A stretch of DNA of 64,000 bases from Nitrosospira sp. Is2 (lineage in GTDB: Bacteria; Pseudomonadota; Gammaproteobacteria; Burkholderiales; Nitrosomonadaceae), in contig NZ_CP137134.1 in NCBI RefSeq assembly GCF_033095785.1, positions 2,046,001 through 2,110,000 of the forward strand. The letters run 5' to 3'. This document shows positions 9,576 to 22,112 of this stretch, in pieces; position 1 is the stretch's first letter; every line of letters begins with the position of its first letter. The position numbers and the translations under genes were made by a program. The notes under the pieces are model-generated. The model saw only the letters and a list, made by a program, of their open reading frames with translations. It searched no databases and had not been told where the DNA came from.

Positions 9576-10195
9576 ACGGCGGCAACAATACAGTGTGGCA
9601 TCGCGCCACCATAACCCGTACGCATCGGGAGCGATTGAATACGCATCGCTCAGTAGTGCTATGGTTTACCGGTTTTTCAGGTTCGGGTAAGTCCACGTTG
9701 GCGCACGCGGTGGAAGACAGGCTCTATCACATGAACTGCCGCACCTTCGTGTTGGATGGCGACAATGTCCGCCAGGGCCTGTGTTCCGATCTTGGTTTTT
9801 CCGTCCAGGATCGGTCGGAAAATATCCGCCGCATCGGCGAGGCTGCGAAATTGCTGGTTGAATCCGGCGTGATTGCGATGACGGCGTTCATCTCCCCCTT
9901 TCACATCGACCGTCAGCGCGCGCGAAGCATTTTTCCTCATGGCGACTTTATCGAAATCTTTTGTGATGCAAGCCTGGACGTGTGCGAGCAACGCGATGTG
10001 AAGGGTCTTTACAAACGCGCCAGGGCAGGAGAGGTAAAGGAATTTACCGGAATTTCCTCGCCTTACGAAGCGCCGCTTAATCCCGAGCTGTCGATTCTAA
10101 CCGGCGAGTGGCCGATCGAGGACTGCGTGGAGCGGGTGATCGGCCATCTGCGGCAGCGCAATATCTTCAGCGGAGTGCAGAACAGCGATGGATAG
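9572..10195 (+). CDS. cysC: Adenylyl-sulfate (APS) kinase
   Basis: A 207-residue APS kinase, which phosphorylates adenosine 5'-phosphosulfate to PAPS. The P-loop GFSGSGKST is near residues 34-42. The family signature follows: [30 protein letters not shown], and [13 protein letters not shown]. Length is normal for a single-domain CysC. No sulfate adenylyltransferase (cysD/cysN) or other assimilation gene is adjacent; the near neighbour is a sulfotransferase gene, which suggests PAPS supply for glycan sulfation rather than cysteine synthesis. An upstream TTG (9539) in frame is less likely than ATG 9572. Confidence 0.9.
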   Translation: MNGGNNTVWHRATITRTHRERLNTHRSVVLWFTGFSGSGKSTLAHAVEDRLYHMNCRTFVLDGDNVRQGLCSDLGFSVQDRSENIRRIGEAAKLLVESGVIAMTAFISPFHIDRQRARSIFPHGDFIEIFCDASLDVCEQRDVKGLYKRARAGEVKEFTGISSPYEAPLNPELSILTGEWPIEDCVERVIGHLRQRNIFSGVQNSDG

Positions 10196-10271
10196 AAATA
10201 TCGTCTTACGTGCTCGCTTCGAGCATAGGGGCAGGGCTAAAAATGGCGATATGGTTTTGAGTGAAGACTAA

Positions 10272-10277
10272 TATAAT
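10272..10277 (+). promoter_or_regulatory. Candidate -10 element before O-ligase gene
   Basis: A perfect TATAAT lies 84 bp before the ATG of the next gene. No good -35 hexamer is seen at 16-18 bp upstream, so an activator or another sigma factor may be involved. Confidence 0.3.
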
Positions 10278-10360
10278 TTCCGGCTCGTGGCCGGGCAATC
10301 GACGTTGCTTTTACCCACTAATGCACTACACGGTTCAAAGGAGCTAAGCTAGAGCGAAGC

Positions 10361-11701
10361 ATGAGAGACATTCTCGTTACCATTATCGTTTTCGCCTTGT
10401 TGCCTCGCATCTTCAAGAAGCCATACGTGGGCGTGATGATGTGGGTGTGGATCAGCGTGATGAATCCGCACACTCAAGGTTGGGGATTCGCGACCACCTT
10501 CCCGTTTGCCGCCATTATTGGCGGTGCGACGATAATCAGCCTTCTTTTAACGAGGGATCCGAAAAACCTGCCCCTTACTTCGGTGACCTGGGCGCTTATC
10601 GCTTTCGTGCTGTGGATGAACGTTACCACGGCGGCGGCGCTGATGCCGGAAGAGTCGTTGGTTCAGTGGAACAAGGTCATGAAAATCATGCTCATGACTT
10701 TCGTGACACTCATGCTGGTAAAAACCAAGGAACAGGTCCATCTCCTGATCCTCGTAATAGTGGGATCGGTCGGATACTACGGTGTCAAGGGTGGAATCTT
10801 CACGATCGTTACCGGGGGAACGGATATGGTCTGGGGACCCAACAGCACATTCATCGAAGGCAACAATGAGATCGCGCTCGCGCTGATCATGACTATTCCG
10901 CTTTTGCATTATCTGCAGATGGTCTACACCGATAAACGAGTGCGGTTCGCACTCACGGTTGCCATAGTGCTATGCGCCATCGCTGCGTTGGGATCGTACT
11001 CTCGCGGCGCCCTGCTTGCGATTGTGGCGATGGGTGGATTCCTCTGGCTCAAGAGTCAGAACAAGCTCCGCATCGCGCTGCTCGTGATTGTTGCTATGTT
11101 GCCCGCAGTCGCGTTCATGCCCGAGGAATGGTCGACAAGAATGGATTCGATCAACACGTATGAGGAGGATCAGTCGGTTCAAGGCCGTTTCAACGCCTGG
11201 TGGATGGCGTACAACCTGGCTAAAGAGCGGCCGTTCGTCGGTGGCGGGTTTGAAATCATTACCGAAGACCTGTTTTATATGTACGCCCCAAATCCCGAAG
11301 ATTTGCATGCGGCTCACAGCATCTACTTCCAGGCGCTGGGAGAGCATGGCTTTGTCGGGCTGGGGCTTTACCTGTTATTGGGATGGCTAACCTGGAGAAC
11401 CGGGACGTGGATTATTCGCAACACTGCCAAGCGAAAAGAGCTCCATTGGGCGTTCGCACTGGCGAGAATGATCCAGGTGAGCCTGATCGGTTTTGCTGTT
11501 GGCGGCACCTTTCTAAGCCTGCTGTATTTCGATGTGCCTTACTACCTCATGGCGGCGATGGTAATCACCCGAGTCCTGGTTGAAAAGGAACTGAAGAAAC
11601 AGGCTACTTCGGTCGTCGATAATAAAGGCCCGGGTTCTGCGGGTCAGTTCGGGCAGCTGAGCCCTTCGCAATCCCAGCCCGTAGCACGGGACTCGAGCTA
11701 G
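10361..11701 (+). CDS. Putative O-glycosylation ligase, exosortase A-associated (Wzy/WaaL-like)
   Basis: A 446-residue inner-membrane protein with about 10-11 hydrophobic segments. The large periplasmic loop (about 255-325) carries QGRFNAWWMAYNLAKERPFVGGGFE and HAAHS, as in Wzy/WaaL O-antigen ligase proteins. The N-terminal MRDILVTIIVFALLPRIF and the GSYSRGALLAI segment fit the subgroup I know as exosortase-A-associated O-ligases (TIGR03097, from memory), thought to transfer polysaccharide to PEP-CTERM proteins or to polymerise glycan. Notably it lies about 35 kb from the xrtA core of this window. A deacetylase gene follows on the same strand. Confidence 0.85.
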   Translation: MRDILVTIIVFALLPRIFKKPYVGVMMWVWISVMNPHTQGWGFATTFPFAAIIGGATIISLLLTRDPKNLPLTSVTWALIAFVLWMNVTTAAALMPEESLVQWNKVMKIMLMTFVTLMLVKTKEQVHLLILVIVGSVGYYGVKGGIFTIVTGGTDMVWGPNSTFIEGNNEIALALIMTIPLLHYLQMVYTDKRVRFALTVAIVLCAIAALGSYSRGALLAIVAMGGFLWLKSQNKLRIALLVIVAMLPAVAFMPEEWSTRMDSINTYEEDQSVQGRFNAWWMAYNLAKERPFVGGGFEIITEDLFYMYAPNPEDLHAAHSIYFQALGEHGFVGLGLYLLLGWLTWRTGTWIIRNTAKRKELHWAFALARMIQVSLIGFAVGGTFLSLLYFDVPYYLMAAMVITRVLVEKELKKQATSVVDNKGPGSAGQFGQLSPSQSQPVARDSS

Positions 11702-11840
11702 CGGCATGACTGTCCGGAGGGATTTGCCCAGGCTTGTTCGCGCCCCGACGGCGATGGCTCATCGCGGCTTGTATACCGCCGCATGAGCCCTGCCTGGAAC
11801 GAGCCATTCAGCCCATGAGCACGCGCACACGGAGGCTTTG

Positions 11841-12800
11841 TTGCTGACCCGTTCGCTATTGCAGCTCCTGTCCCGCGGCGGTTCGCAGGGCCGCCTGTCC
11901 ATACTGATCTATCATCGCGTGGCGGTTCAACCGGACCCGTTGTTTCCAGACGAATGCGATGCCCGGCGTTTCGATGCGCAGTTGAGGCAGCTTGCCACAT
12001 GCTTCAACGTCATTCCGCTCTCGGATGCGGTGCGCGGCCTTAATCGGGGAAAACTGCCTCCCCGTGCGGCCTGCATTACATTTGACGACGGGTATGCGGA
12101 CAATGCGGAGGTCGCCTTGCCGATTCTGCAAAGGCACGGCTTATCCGCCACTTTTTTTGTAGCGGCAGGCTTCCTTGACGGCGGGCGGATGTGGAACGAC
12201 ACAGTCATAGAGCTTGTGCGTCGCGCGCCTGGAGAGTCCCTCGATCTGAGTGAAATTGATCTTGGACGATTCGAGATTGGGAGCATTCCTCAACGCCGCG
12301 AGGCCATCGCCAATCTCATAGACAAGCTGAAGTATTTGCCGATGGAATCGCGGCAGGTGAAAGTGGATGAAATGTGCGCGCTTATCCCGGCAGTTCCACC
12401 AGACAATCTCATGATGACGTCAAATCAGCTCAGGGCGCTGCATGCGTCCGGGATGGAAATCGGCGGACATACAGTGAATCACCCCATCCTGGCGCGTACG
12501 GAAGACAGCGTCGCCAGTGCGGAAATAGCGAATGGGAAGGAAATGCTGGAAGGCATCATCCGAAGTCCGGTGCGGATTTTCGCTTACCCAAACGGGAAGC
12601 CGGAGCGCGATTACATGCGTCAGCATCCGGAAATGGTGAAACACTTGGGTTTTGACGCGGCGGTTTCGACTGCTCACGGCACGGCGACGCCGGGCAGCGA
12701 CGTATACCAGTTGCCGCGGTTTACGCCGTGGGACCGGAGCGAACTGCGCTTCACCCTGCGAATGGCGCAAAATATGCTCACGGCCGTGGAAACGGCCTAG
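11841..12800 (+). CDS. Polysaccharide deacetylase (NodB homology, CE4)
   Basis: About 319 residues. Early LIYHRV, then ITFDDGYADNAEVALPILQRHG with the catalytic Asp-Asp pair, then FFVAAGFL; the metal-binding GGHTVNHPIL (His-X3-His) follows near residue 215. These are NodB motifs of CE4 enzymes that remove N- or O-acetyl groups from glycans. No signal peptide is obvious. TTG at 11841 is chosen because GGAGG ends 5 bp before it; TTG 11838 is too close. It follows the O-ligase gene by 140 bp on the same strand and probably modifies the same polymer. Confidence 0.85.
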   Translation: MLTRSLLQLLSRGGSQGRLSILIYHRVAVQPDPLFPDECDARRFDAQLRQLATCFNVIPLSDAVRGLNRGKLPPRAACITFDDGYADNAEVALPILQRHGLSATFFVAAGFLDGGRMWNDTVIELVRRAPGESLDLSEIDLGRFEIGSIPQRREAIANLIDKLKYLPMESRQVKVDEMCALIPAVPPDNLMMTSNQLRALHASGMEIGGHTVNHPILARTEDSVASAEIANGKEMLEGIIRSPVRIFAYPNGKPERDYMRQHPEMVKHLGFDAAVSTAHGTATPGSDVYQLPRFTPWDRSELRFTLRMAQNMLTAVETA

Positions 12801-12835
12801 GGGTTCCGACCAATTGCAACTGATGGGGTAATTCT

Positions 12836-13348
12836 ATGGAAAGACCGATTATAGCGTTTGGACATGATAGCGAAGGCGAGCCAATCGCGATTCTCAACTG
12901 CGGGCACCCGCAGCACGTGCGTCATAACCCGCCATTCATCAATCGTCCATGGGTTACATCGGAGGAAGGCCGTAACGGCATGATCGGGCAGATGCTCAAC
13001 TGCATACGTTGCGATAAATTCGAGCTGCCAGGCAACTTTGTTCCTTACAAGCGGACCTCGGTCTTTACCGAAGAATCGCTTCCACTCGGCTTGAGAAAGG
13101 ACCACTCAACCAAAACGGGGGTGTGGGGGAAGATCGTGGTGGAAGAGGGAAGGCTCCGCTATCGGGTAGGCCCGTTGGGCGTCGATGTGGAATTGTCGCC
13201 CGACAATGGCGGGATTGTCATACCAGAGGTACTGCACAGCGTGGAACCTCTTGGCCCGGTCCGGTTCTTCGTTGAGTTTTATCGAGCTCCCGATGAAGGC
13301 GCGCCTGTGTCAGCGGCTTCGCCGACATTGCCCGCCTCGCCAGTTTGA
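12836..13348 (+). CDS. DUF3565-DUF1971 fusion protein (TehB-like cupin C-terminus)
   Basis: A 170-residue protein with two parts. Residues 1-60 match DUF3565, with LNCGHPQHVRHNPPFINRPWV and a CIRC that could complete a metal site. Residues 75-155 match DUF1971, a small cupin resembling the N-terminal part of some tellurite-resistance TehB proteins (LPLGLRKDHSTKTGVWGKIVV, HSVEPLGPVRFFVEFYR). The two domains are often separate genes. No function is established; small-molecule or metal sensing or detoxification are possibilities. The gene ends inside the convergent secreted-protein gene, with a 70-bp antisense overlap. Confidence 0.75.
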   Translation: MERPIIAFGHDSEGEPIAILNCGHPQHVRHNPPFINRPWVTSEEGRNGMIGQMLNCIRCDKFELPGNFVPYKRTSVFTEESLPLGLRKDHSTKTGVWGKIVVEEGRLRYRVGPLGVDVELSPDNGGIVIPEVLHSVEPLGPVRFFVEFYRAPDEGAPVSAASPTLPASPV

Positions 13349-14310
13349 AGCTCATTTTGTCTGCTCGTTGCCTGAGGGCTAGCGCATTCATCGTCTTCCT
13401 CTTCCCCAACCACGCCGAGCAACGTTACGCTGTTCCAGGGATCCAGCCACGCATCTGACTTGGCAATCGCAACGGCAGAGCCCGGCCTTAAACTTGAGCT
13501 GACAACGGGTGCGTAACCATGTATGGGAAGAAAAGTTGCATGGAATGAATTGGTCCAGTTCGAGAGCCCCGCGGATGTCAGCCCGGCATTGAGAGGGTGG
13601 AGCGCCTGACAGGGGTTAATGATCGGGTTTTGCTCGGACCCGGCATATTCGATATATCCATCGAGTTCGTCGCGCAGGAACGAGTCCGGATGGGTCCACC
13701 AGAAGGAGCCCTCGAACTCCCCATCCAGAAACGAGACAATTCCCAGCCCGTTGCCGTTTCCCGCCCAGTTTATTGCATTCACCGCATGACCGAGGGCTCC
13801 ATCCCAGCACTCGGGCGCGGTTATCGCGGGCACGCATCTGCCACCGCGGTTGGGGGCGTCCGGGTCAACCGGAACGCTCCCCGCGTCTCCACGGATGGCA
13901 TGAAAATCAGCATCTGAAGTGGTGATGAAGGCTCGGCCGCCACGCGCCGCTTCTAGGGCTGTTTTATTGTCGAGAATGCCGCTGAAGTCGGGCCTGGCGG
14001 GTGGCCCATCGGGCGGACCGGTAAGGAAGGCTTCGCCGCTTTCGATAACCAGGACGTCAAACGCGGTAAAGTCCGGCGCAGGGTCCCCGGCGTGCCAGTA
14101 CGTCAGGTTCCATCCCGACCCGTCGCTTTGAGGAAGGGTATGGACCATGCGGGATAGTTGTGAAATCTTTTGACGATACTCGGAACCGGCAGCAGCGTAG
14201 GTATACCACAGTACCTCCAGGGGGTCGGCGCGTGTCTGCGGACTCAAACCGAGCCCGGCAAGAAGCACAACAAGCACGGTCGGCCGGATCAAAAATGGAG
14301 CGCTTTTCAT
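13279..14310 (-). CDS. Secreted protein of unknown function with unusual C-terminus
   Basis: 343 residues beginning with a clear Sec signal peptide (residues 1-28, ending near TRA-DP). The mature part (FDVLVIESGEAF, FITTSDADFHAIRGD, HAVNAINWAGNGNGLGIVSF) suggests a flavodoxin-like, amidotransferase/ThuA-like fold, but I do not recognise a named family. Secreted proteins of this type in XrtA bacteria often end in a PEP-CTERM anchor. Here the ordered part ends at VTLLGVVGEEEDDE and a polar low-complexity tail follows, with no PEP motif or membrane helix. The last 70 bp lie antisense to the DUF1971 gene. The tail may be a frameshifted or replaced anchor (inference). Confidence 0.65.
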   Translation of the reverse strand: MKSAPFLIRPTVLVVLLAGLGLSPQTRADPLEVLWYTYAAAGSEYRQKISQLSRMVHTLPQSDGSGWNLTYWHAGDPAPDFTAFDVLVIESGEAFLTGPPDGPPARPDFSGILDNKTALEAARGGRAFITTSDADFHAIRGDAGSVPVDPDAPNRGGRCVPAITAPECWDGALGHAVNAINWAGNGNGLGIVSFLDGEFEGSFWWTHPDSFLRDELDGYIEYAGSEQNPIINPCQALHPLNAGLTSAGLSNWTNSFHATFLPIHGYAPVVSSSLRPGSAVAIAKSDAWLDPWNSVTLLGVVGEEEDDECASPQATSRQNELQTGEAGNVGEAADTGAPSSGAR

Positions 14311-14692
14311 TCAATTCCTGTTCAAATCCAACTGCGTTAGAGTCGCGCAGTGCTATCGTAAAGCTGAGTGGCACTGACTGGCAGGAGGCTTGCTGATAGG
14401 GACAGTATAGAAAAATCACGACCTGAGTATCCAAACTTGGGCCTGAACCAATTTAAGGGACTGGCAAGCAGTGGGGATCGTTTTCTATCTTTCCTGCTGG
14501 CGAATGTTTTTGCAGGGTAGGCGTTTGCCGAAGGCTGCAAACAGACGGCAAACAGACGGCAAATTCAGGCGGCGCTATTTCAACGTAACGAGCATCGCCG
14601 ACGGCCGCTGCCGGCTACATCTGATCCTGTTAAATCCCCGGCTGATATTACGCGAATTAGCGGCGTTCCCGGGGCACGGCGGCGACTTTTCA
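14311..14692. other. Intergenic region upstream of the atp promoter
   Basis: No supported gene. An 87-codon plus-strand frame (14471-14734) runs through the promoter region and shows no family features. The region holds a short tandem repeat (14537-14563) and leads into the atp promoter. Confidence 0.5.
14537..14563. repeat. Tandem repeat, 11-bp unit, about 2.5 copies
   Basis: GCAAACAGACG is repeated exactly at 14537-14547 and 14548-14558, followed by a partial GCAAA. It lies 130 bp before the atp promoter, between genes. Confidence 0.7.
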
Positions 14693-14721
14693 TTGACTGA
14701 TGTGCTCAGGCAGATTAGAAT
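14693..14721 (+). promoter_or_regulatory. atp operon promoter
   Basis: TTGACT (14693-14698) and TAGAAT (14716-14721) are separated by exactly 17 bp and face the atp genes. Each hexamer differs from sigma70 consensus at one position. The transcript would start near 14728 and have a leader of about 180 nt before atpI. This is the best promoter match seen in the window. Confidence 0.7.
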
Positions 14722-14906
14722 CCGCGTGTTTTAAAATGGCCGCGCCGGATTTAATGATTCAGTGAGGCATGAAAGAAGAACCGAACGCGGCACCGGCTGA
14801 GGAACGAAAACCAGGTCTTCCAAGAACAGACAAACGCACGTCTGCGAGCCCAATGTCACGCTAAGCAGTTGCTTTTCGACTGACGCTTTCCGACAGAAGC
14901 CAATAA

Positions 14907-16448
<1,542 letters not shown>

Positions 16449-16484
16449 TAGTTTAAGCACCCGGTACCTCATCAAAGGCTAGCG

Positions 16485-16955
16485 ATGAATATTAACTTTA
16501 CGCTTTTTTCCCAGGCAATGGCGTTCGCCGTCTTTATCTGGTTCACGGTCAAGTTCGTATGGCCGCCTTTGCTACGCGCGATAGAAACCCGGCAGAAAAC
16601 GATTGCCGATGGGCTGGCGGCAGGCGAGCGCGGCAAGCACGACCTGGAGTTGGCAAGTCATCGATCCGCAGATCTGGTGAGGGACGCGAAGCAGCGGGCA
16701 GCCGATATCATTGCCCAGGCGGAAAAGCGCGCCGCCGAGATTGTCGAGGAAGCGAAATCGTCCGCGAAAGACGAGGGTGATCGTATCCTCGTCGGCGCCA
16801 AGGCGGAGGTCGAACAGGAGGTGTTCCGCGCCAGGGAAAGCTTACGGCAGCAGGTGGCAGAGCTGGCGGTGGCCGGTGCCTCAAAAATTCTACGGCGGGA
16901 AGTGGATGCAAACGCCCACGCGGATCTGCTTGCTTCCATCAAGGCAGAGCTGTAA
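16485..16955 (+). CDS. atpF: ATP synthase F0 subunit b
   Basis: 156 residues: one N-terminal membrane helix (about 5-27, [20 protein letters not shown]) then a long charged, alanine-rich coiled coil forming the peripheral stalk, ending in a delta-binding region. Length is typical for the single b type of proteobacteria. It starts 36 bp after atpE and ends 3 bp before atpH. Confidence 0.96.
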   Translation: MNINFTLFSQAMAFAVFIWFTVKFVWPPLLRAIETRQKTIADGLAAGERGKHDLELASHRSADLVRDAKQRAADIIAQAEKRAAEIVEEAKSSAKDEGDRILVGAKAEVEQEVFRARESLRQQVAELAVAGASKILRREVDANAHADLLASIKAEL

Positions 16956-16958
16956 GCG

Positions 16959-17495
16959 ATGGCTGAAACTCGCACGATCGCCCGGCCCTATGCCGAAGCT
17001 GTTTTTAGACTGGGGAAGGCCAAGGATGAGCTTGCCGCTTGGTCGGATATGCTGCAACTCACTTCTGCAATAGTCGCGGATGAGCGAATTCGCACGCTTA
17101 TCGGTAATCCGAAGGTACCACCCAGACGGTTGGGCGAGCTGCTCCTCGGCATTTGCGGGGACAGGCTCAACGATGAAGGGCGCAATTTCATTTTACTGCT
17201 GGCTGAAAACGGGCGGGTCGAAATCTTGCCCGAAGTAAGCGAAATGTTCGAGCAGCTGAAGACACAGCACGAAGGCGTGCTGGGCGCCCAAATCCTTTCT
17301 GCGTTTCCCATGAACGATGCCCAGTTGGGTGATCTCGTGGCTCATCTCGAAAAAAAATTCAAGCGCAAAATAGAGGCCAAGGTTAGCGTCGACCCCGAAC
17401 TGATAGGCGGGGTAAAAGTTGAAATCGGGGACGAAGTGCTCGATGCCTCCGTGCGGGGCAAACTGGAAGCCATGGCTGTTGCACTAAAAAGCTAG
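16959..17495 (+). CDS. atpH: ATP synthase F1 subunit delta
   Basis: 178 residues. The N-terminal [12 protein letters not shown] is the usual opening helix of the OSCP/delta family, which caps F1 and joins it to the b stalk. The C-terminal half has the family pattern [28 protein letters not shown]. It lies between atpF (3-bp gap) and atpA (11-bp gap), so translation is probably tightly coupled. Confidence 0.96.
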   Translation: MAETRTIARPYAEAVFRLGKAKDELAAWSDMLQLTSAIVADERIRTLIGNPKVPPRRLGELLLGICGDRLNDEGRNFILLLAENGRVEILPEVSEMFEQLKTQHEGVLGAQILSAFPMNDAQLGDLVAHLEKKFKRKIEAKVSVDPELIGGVKVEIGDEVLDASVRGKLEAMAVALKS

Positions 17496-17506
17496 GAGTT
17501 ATTGAA

Positions 17507-19048
17507 ATGCATTTAAATCCATCCGAAATCAGTGAACTGATTAAAAGCAGAATCGCGGGGCTTGAGACCACCGCTGAAGTCCGCACCCAGGGAACCATCG
17601 TGTCGGTCACCGACGGTATCGTTCGGGTTCATGGTCTTTCCGACGTGATGCAGGGCGAGATGCTTGAGTTTCCCGGCAATACATTCGGCCTGGCGCTTAA
17701 CCTTGAGCGTGATTCCGTCGGCGCGGTTATTCTAGGGGAATATGAGCACATCACCGAGGGTGATACCGTCAAGTGCACGGGGCGCATTCTAGAAGTGCCG
17801 GTGGGTGAGGAATTGATAGGCCGCGTGGTAAACGCCCTGGGGCAGCCGATCGACGGCAAGGGCCCGATAAATACCTCGCGGTCTGAACCCATCGAAAAAA
17901 TTGCGCCGGGTGTGATCTGGCGTCAATCGGTGAACCAGCCGGTGCAGACCGGCTTGAAATCCATTGATTCCATGGTTCCAGTCGGGCGGGGGCAGCGTGA
18001 ACTGATTATTGGTGACCGTCAGACCGGCAAAACGGCCGTGGCGATAGACGCGATCATCAACCAGAAGGGCGAGAACATGACGTGCATCTACGTTGCGATC
18101 GGACAGAAGGCGTCGTCCATCAACAATGTGGTGCGCAAGCTCGAAGAGCACGGGGCGATGGAATATACGATCGTCGTGGCTGCCACCGCCTCTGAATCGG
18201 CGGCCATGCAATTTATTGCGCCTTATTCCGGCTGTACCATGGGAGAGTACTTTCGCGATTCCGGCCGCGACGCCCTCATCATTTATGATGACCTGACCAA
18301 GCAGGCGTGGGCCTATCGCCAGATTTCGCTGTTGCTGCGCCGTCCGCCCGGACGGGAAGCATATCCGGGCGACGTATTCTATCTTCATTCGCGTCTACTG
18401 GAACGCGCCGCACGGGTTAGCGCCGCTTATGTGGAGAAAGCGACAAATGGAGAAGTAAAGGGCAAGACGGGTTCGCTTACGGCTCTACCGATAATTGAAA
18501 CACAAGCTGGCGACGTTACCGCGTTCGTGCCCACCAATGTCATTTCCATTACCGATGGCCAGATTTTTCTGGAAACCGACTTGTTCAACGCCGGCATTCG
18601 CCCCGCCATCAACGCCGGTGTTTCGGTATCACGTGTGGGCGGCGCAGCACAGACAAAGGTTATCAAGAAGCTGGGCGGCGGTGTTCGTCTCGCGTTAGCT
18701 CAATATCGCGAACTCGCGGCGTTCGCGCAGTTTGCCTCTGATCTCGACGAAGCGACCCGCAGGCAGCTGGAACGCGGCAAGATGGTGACGGAATTGATGA
18801 AACAGCCGCAATATGCCACTTTGAGCGTTTCTGAAATGGCGATCACGCTGTTTGCTGTCAACAAGGGGTATCTGGACGATGTGGAAGTAAAGCGCGCGCT
18901 GGCATTCGAGTCCGCGCTCAAAGGCTACATTCGCAGTAAGTACCCCGCGATCATCGATAAGATCGAAACCACGAAGGATCTCGACGCGGCGACGGAAAAG
19001 GAACTTGACGCCGCGATACAGGACTTCAAAAAGAACGGAACGTACTAA
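17507..19048 (+). CDS. atpA: ATP synthase F1 subunit alpha
   Basis: 513 residues, the normal length. The non-catalytic nucleotide site has the P-loop [13 protein letters not shown] near 169-181; an [16 protein letters not shown]alker B region and the signature [17 protein letters not shown] near 365-381 are present. It alternates with beta in the F1 hexamer. It sits in conserved order between atpH and atpG, with 3 bp to atpG. Confidence 0.98.
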   Translation: MHLNPSEISELIKSRIAGLETTAEVRTQGTIVSVTDGIVRVHGLSDVMQGEMLEFPGNTFGLALNLERDSVGAVILGEYEHITEGDTVKCTGRILEVPVGEELIGRVVNALGQPIDGKGPINTSRSEPIEKIAPGVIWRQSVNQPVQTGLKSIDSMVPVGRGQRELIIGDRQTGKTAVAIDAIINQKGENMTCIYVAIGQKASSINNVVRKLEEHGAMEYTIVVAATASESAAMQFIAPYSGCTMGEYFRDSGRDALIIYDDLTKQAWAYRQISLLLRRPPGREAYPGDVFYLHSRLLERAARVSAAYVEKATNGEVKGKTGSLTALPIIETQAGDVTAFVPTNVISITDGQIFLETDLFNAGIRPAINAGVSVSRVGGAAQTKVIKKLGGGVRLALAQYRELAAFAQFASDLDEATRRQLERGKMVTELMKQPQYATLSVSEMAITLFAVNKGYLDDVEVKRALAFESALKGYIRSKYPAIIDKIETTKDLDAATEKELDAAIQDFKKNGTY

Positions 19049-19051
19049 CCG

Positions 19052-19933
19052 ATGGCCGGCAGCAGGGAAGTACGGAACAAGATCAAAAGCGTAAAAAATA
19101 CGCAAAAGATCACGCGCGCCATGGAAATGGTGGCGGCATCGAAAATGCGCAAAGCGCAGGATCGCATGAAAAAAGCGCGTCCCTATGGCGACAAGATCCG
19201 CAATGTGGCTGCACACATGAGCCGGGCCTACACTGAGTACCGCCATCCGTTTCTGATCGCCCGCGATACAGTGAAACGGATCGGCATTGTCGTTGTTACA
19301 TCGGACAAGGGTCTCTGTGGCGGGCTTAACACAAATGTGCTGCGCATGGCCGTCAGTAAAATGAAGGCGTGGGAAGCAGAGGGCGAGCAGATCGAAGCGT
19401 GTTGCATTGGAAACAAGGGCTTCGGTTTCATGAATCGCTTTGGCGCCAATGTCATTTCGCACGTGATAGGCCTGGGTGATACGCCCGACCTTGAGAAACT
19501 GATAGGAGCGGTGAAAGTCATACTGGATGGTTACACTCAGGACCGGTTCGATCGCGTGTACATATTCTATACCCGCTTTATCAACACGATGAAGCAGGAG
19601 CCCGTGATGGAGCAGTTGCTCCCGCTCTCCGACGAGCGGCTGAAAACGAGTGACGGCCCGACCGGCCAGCGCGGCCTGTGGGATTACATTTACGAGCCTG
19701 AAGCAAAGCCGGTGATAGACGACATCATGGTGCGGTATGTGGAGGCGCTTATATACCAGGCCCTGACTGAAAATATGGCGTCGGAACAATCGGCGCGAAT
19801 GGTGGCGATGAAGGCCGCCTCGGATAATGCCGGAAACGTCATCAATGAATTGACGCTTATTTACAACAAATCCCGCCAGGCTGCCATTACCAAGGAATTG
19901 TCTGAGATCGTAGGCGGCGCGGCAGCGGTTTAA
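19052..19933 (+). CDS. atpG: ATP synthase F1 subunit gamma
   Basis: 293 residues. The N-terminal coiled-coil helix [26 protein letters not shown] and the C-terminal helix ending in [14 protein letters not shown] form the rotor shaft. [16 protein letters not shown] is the expected core motif. Start and stop fit tightly between atpA (3 bp) and atpD (30 bp). Confidence 0.97.
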   Translation: MAGSREVRNKIKSVKNTQKITRAMEMVAASKMRKAQDRMKKARPYGDKIRNVAAHMSRAYTEYRHPFLIARDTVKRIGIVVVTSDKGLCGGLNTNVLRMAVSKMKAWEAEGEQIEACCIGNKGFGFMNRFGANVISHVIGLGDTPDLEKLIGAVKVILDGYTQDRFDRVYIFYTRFINTMKQEPVMEQLLPLSDERLKTSDGPTGQRGLWDYIYEPEAKPVIDDIMVRYVEALIYQALTENMASEQSARMVAMKAASDNAGNVINELTLIYNKSRQAAITKELSEIVGGAAAV

Positions 19934-19942
19934 ATATTTTGA

Positions 19943-21343
<1,401 letters not shown>

Positions 21344-21401
21344 ACAAGATCATCCGGCTTGAGTAATAGCAAGCCGGCGATAATGATGAATGGGAACTAA
21401 A

Positions 21402-21821
21402 ATGGGCGTGTTTCACGTTGATATCGTCAGTGCGGAGGAGTCGATTTACTCCGGACCGGCTGAATTTCTGGTCGCGCCCGCCGAGGGCGGCGAAGTGGGC
21501 ATCTACCCGCAGCACACGCCCATGTTGACACGTATCAAGCCGGGGTCTGTGCGTATCAAAGCGCCGTTGAAAGAAGAGGAACTGATTTATGTTTCCGGCG
21601 GCATGCTCGAAATTCAACCGGATGTAGTGACAATTCTGGCCGATACTGCTGTGCGTGGAGCCAATCTGGATGAAGCAAAAGCGAGCGAAGCCAAGAAACG
21701 GGCGGAGGAAGCCATGAAAGACCGATCTTCCGCCATGGACTACGCGCGGGCTCAGGCGGAGCTGGCCGAAGCGATCGCGCAGCTGGCGGCAATTCAAAAA
21801 CTGCGCAAACGCGGACATTAA
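21402..21821 (+). CDS. atpC: ATP synthase F1 subunit epsilon
   Basis: About 139 residues. The N-terminal beta-sandwich ([33 protein letters not shown]) is followed by a C-terminal helical hairpin with [15 protein letters not shown], the regulatory arm that can inhibit ATP hydrolysis. ATG 21402 is preferred because family members begin just before FHVDIVS; an in-frame ATG at 21390 would add four residues. It is the last gene of the operon and a terminator follows within 20 bp. Confidence 0.96.
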   Translation: MGVFHVDIVSAEESIYSGPAEFLVAPAEGGEVGIYPQHTPMLTRIKPGSVRIKAPLKEEELIYVSGGMLEIQPDVVTILADTAVRGANLDEAKASEAKKRAEEAMKDRSSAMDYARAQAELAEAIAQLAAIQKLRKRGH

Positions 21822-21836
21822 CTATCCGCTTTCGGT

Positions 21837-21863
21837 AAAGGGCGGCCTCGACCGCCCTTTTTT
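21837..21863 (+). terminator. Rho-independent terminator of the atp operon
   Basis: A 9-bp stem (AAAGGGCGG / CCGCCCTTT) with loop CCTCGA is followed by a T run. It begins 16 bp after the atpC stop. It is the clearest intrinsic terminator in the window. Confidence 0.9.
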
Positions 21864-22112
21864 ATTGCTATGCCCTGATCGCTGAATGGCGTCTCGCATC
21901 GTAGATGGAATACTTGCAGCTGTGTCTCCTTCGCGAACGCCCAACATGCTGTCGCCTTGGCTTCGTGGTCCGCGATGTGATAAATTATCGTTATCCAAGC
22001 CGCTGGTTTGAAGCTGTCAATGCTCTTGCTTCTTCCGGCAATTAGCGCGCCGCAGGCGCGCCTGCGACAAAAGAACGCCGCGGTCACGAATCTCTAATTA
22101 TCCCTCATTGAT

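Noticed and set aside
14471..14734. 87-codon plus-strand frame before atpI
   Set aside because: It reads through the atp promoter and has no homology that I can see.
18695..19789. 364-codon minus-strand frame across atpA and atpG
   Set aside because: It covers two certain ATP synthase genes and shows no conserved domain.
21818..22087. 89-codon minus-strand frame after atpC
   Set aside because: It would run through the atp terminator and has no family features or good ribosome site.
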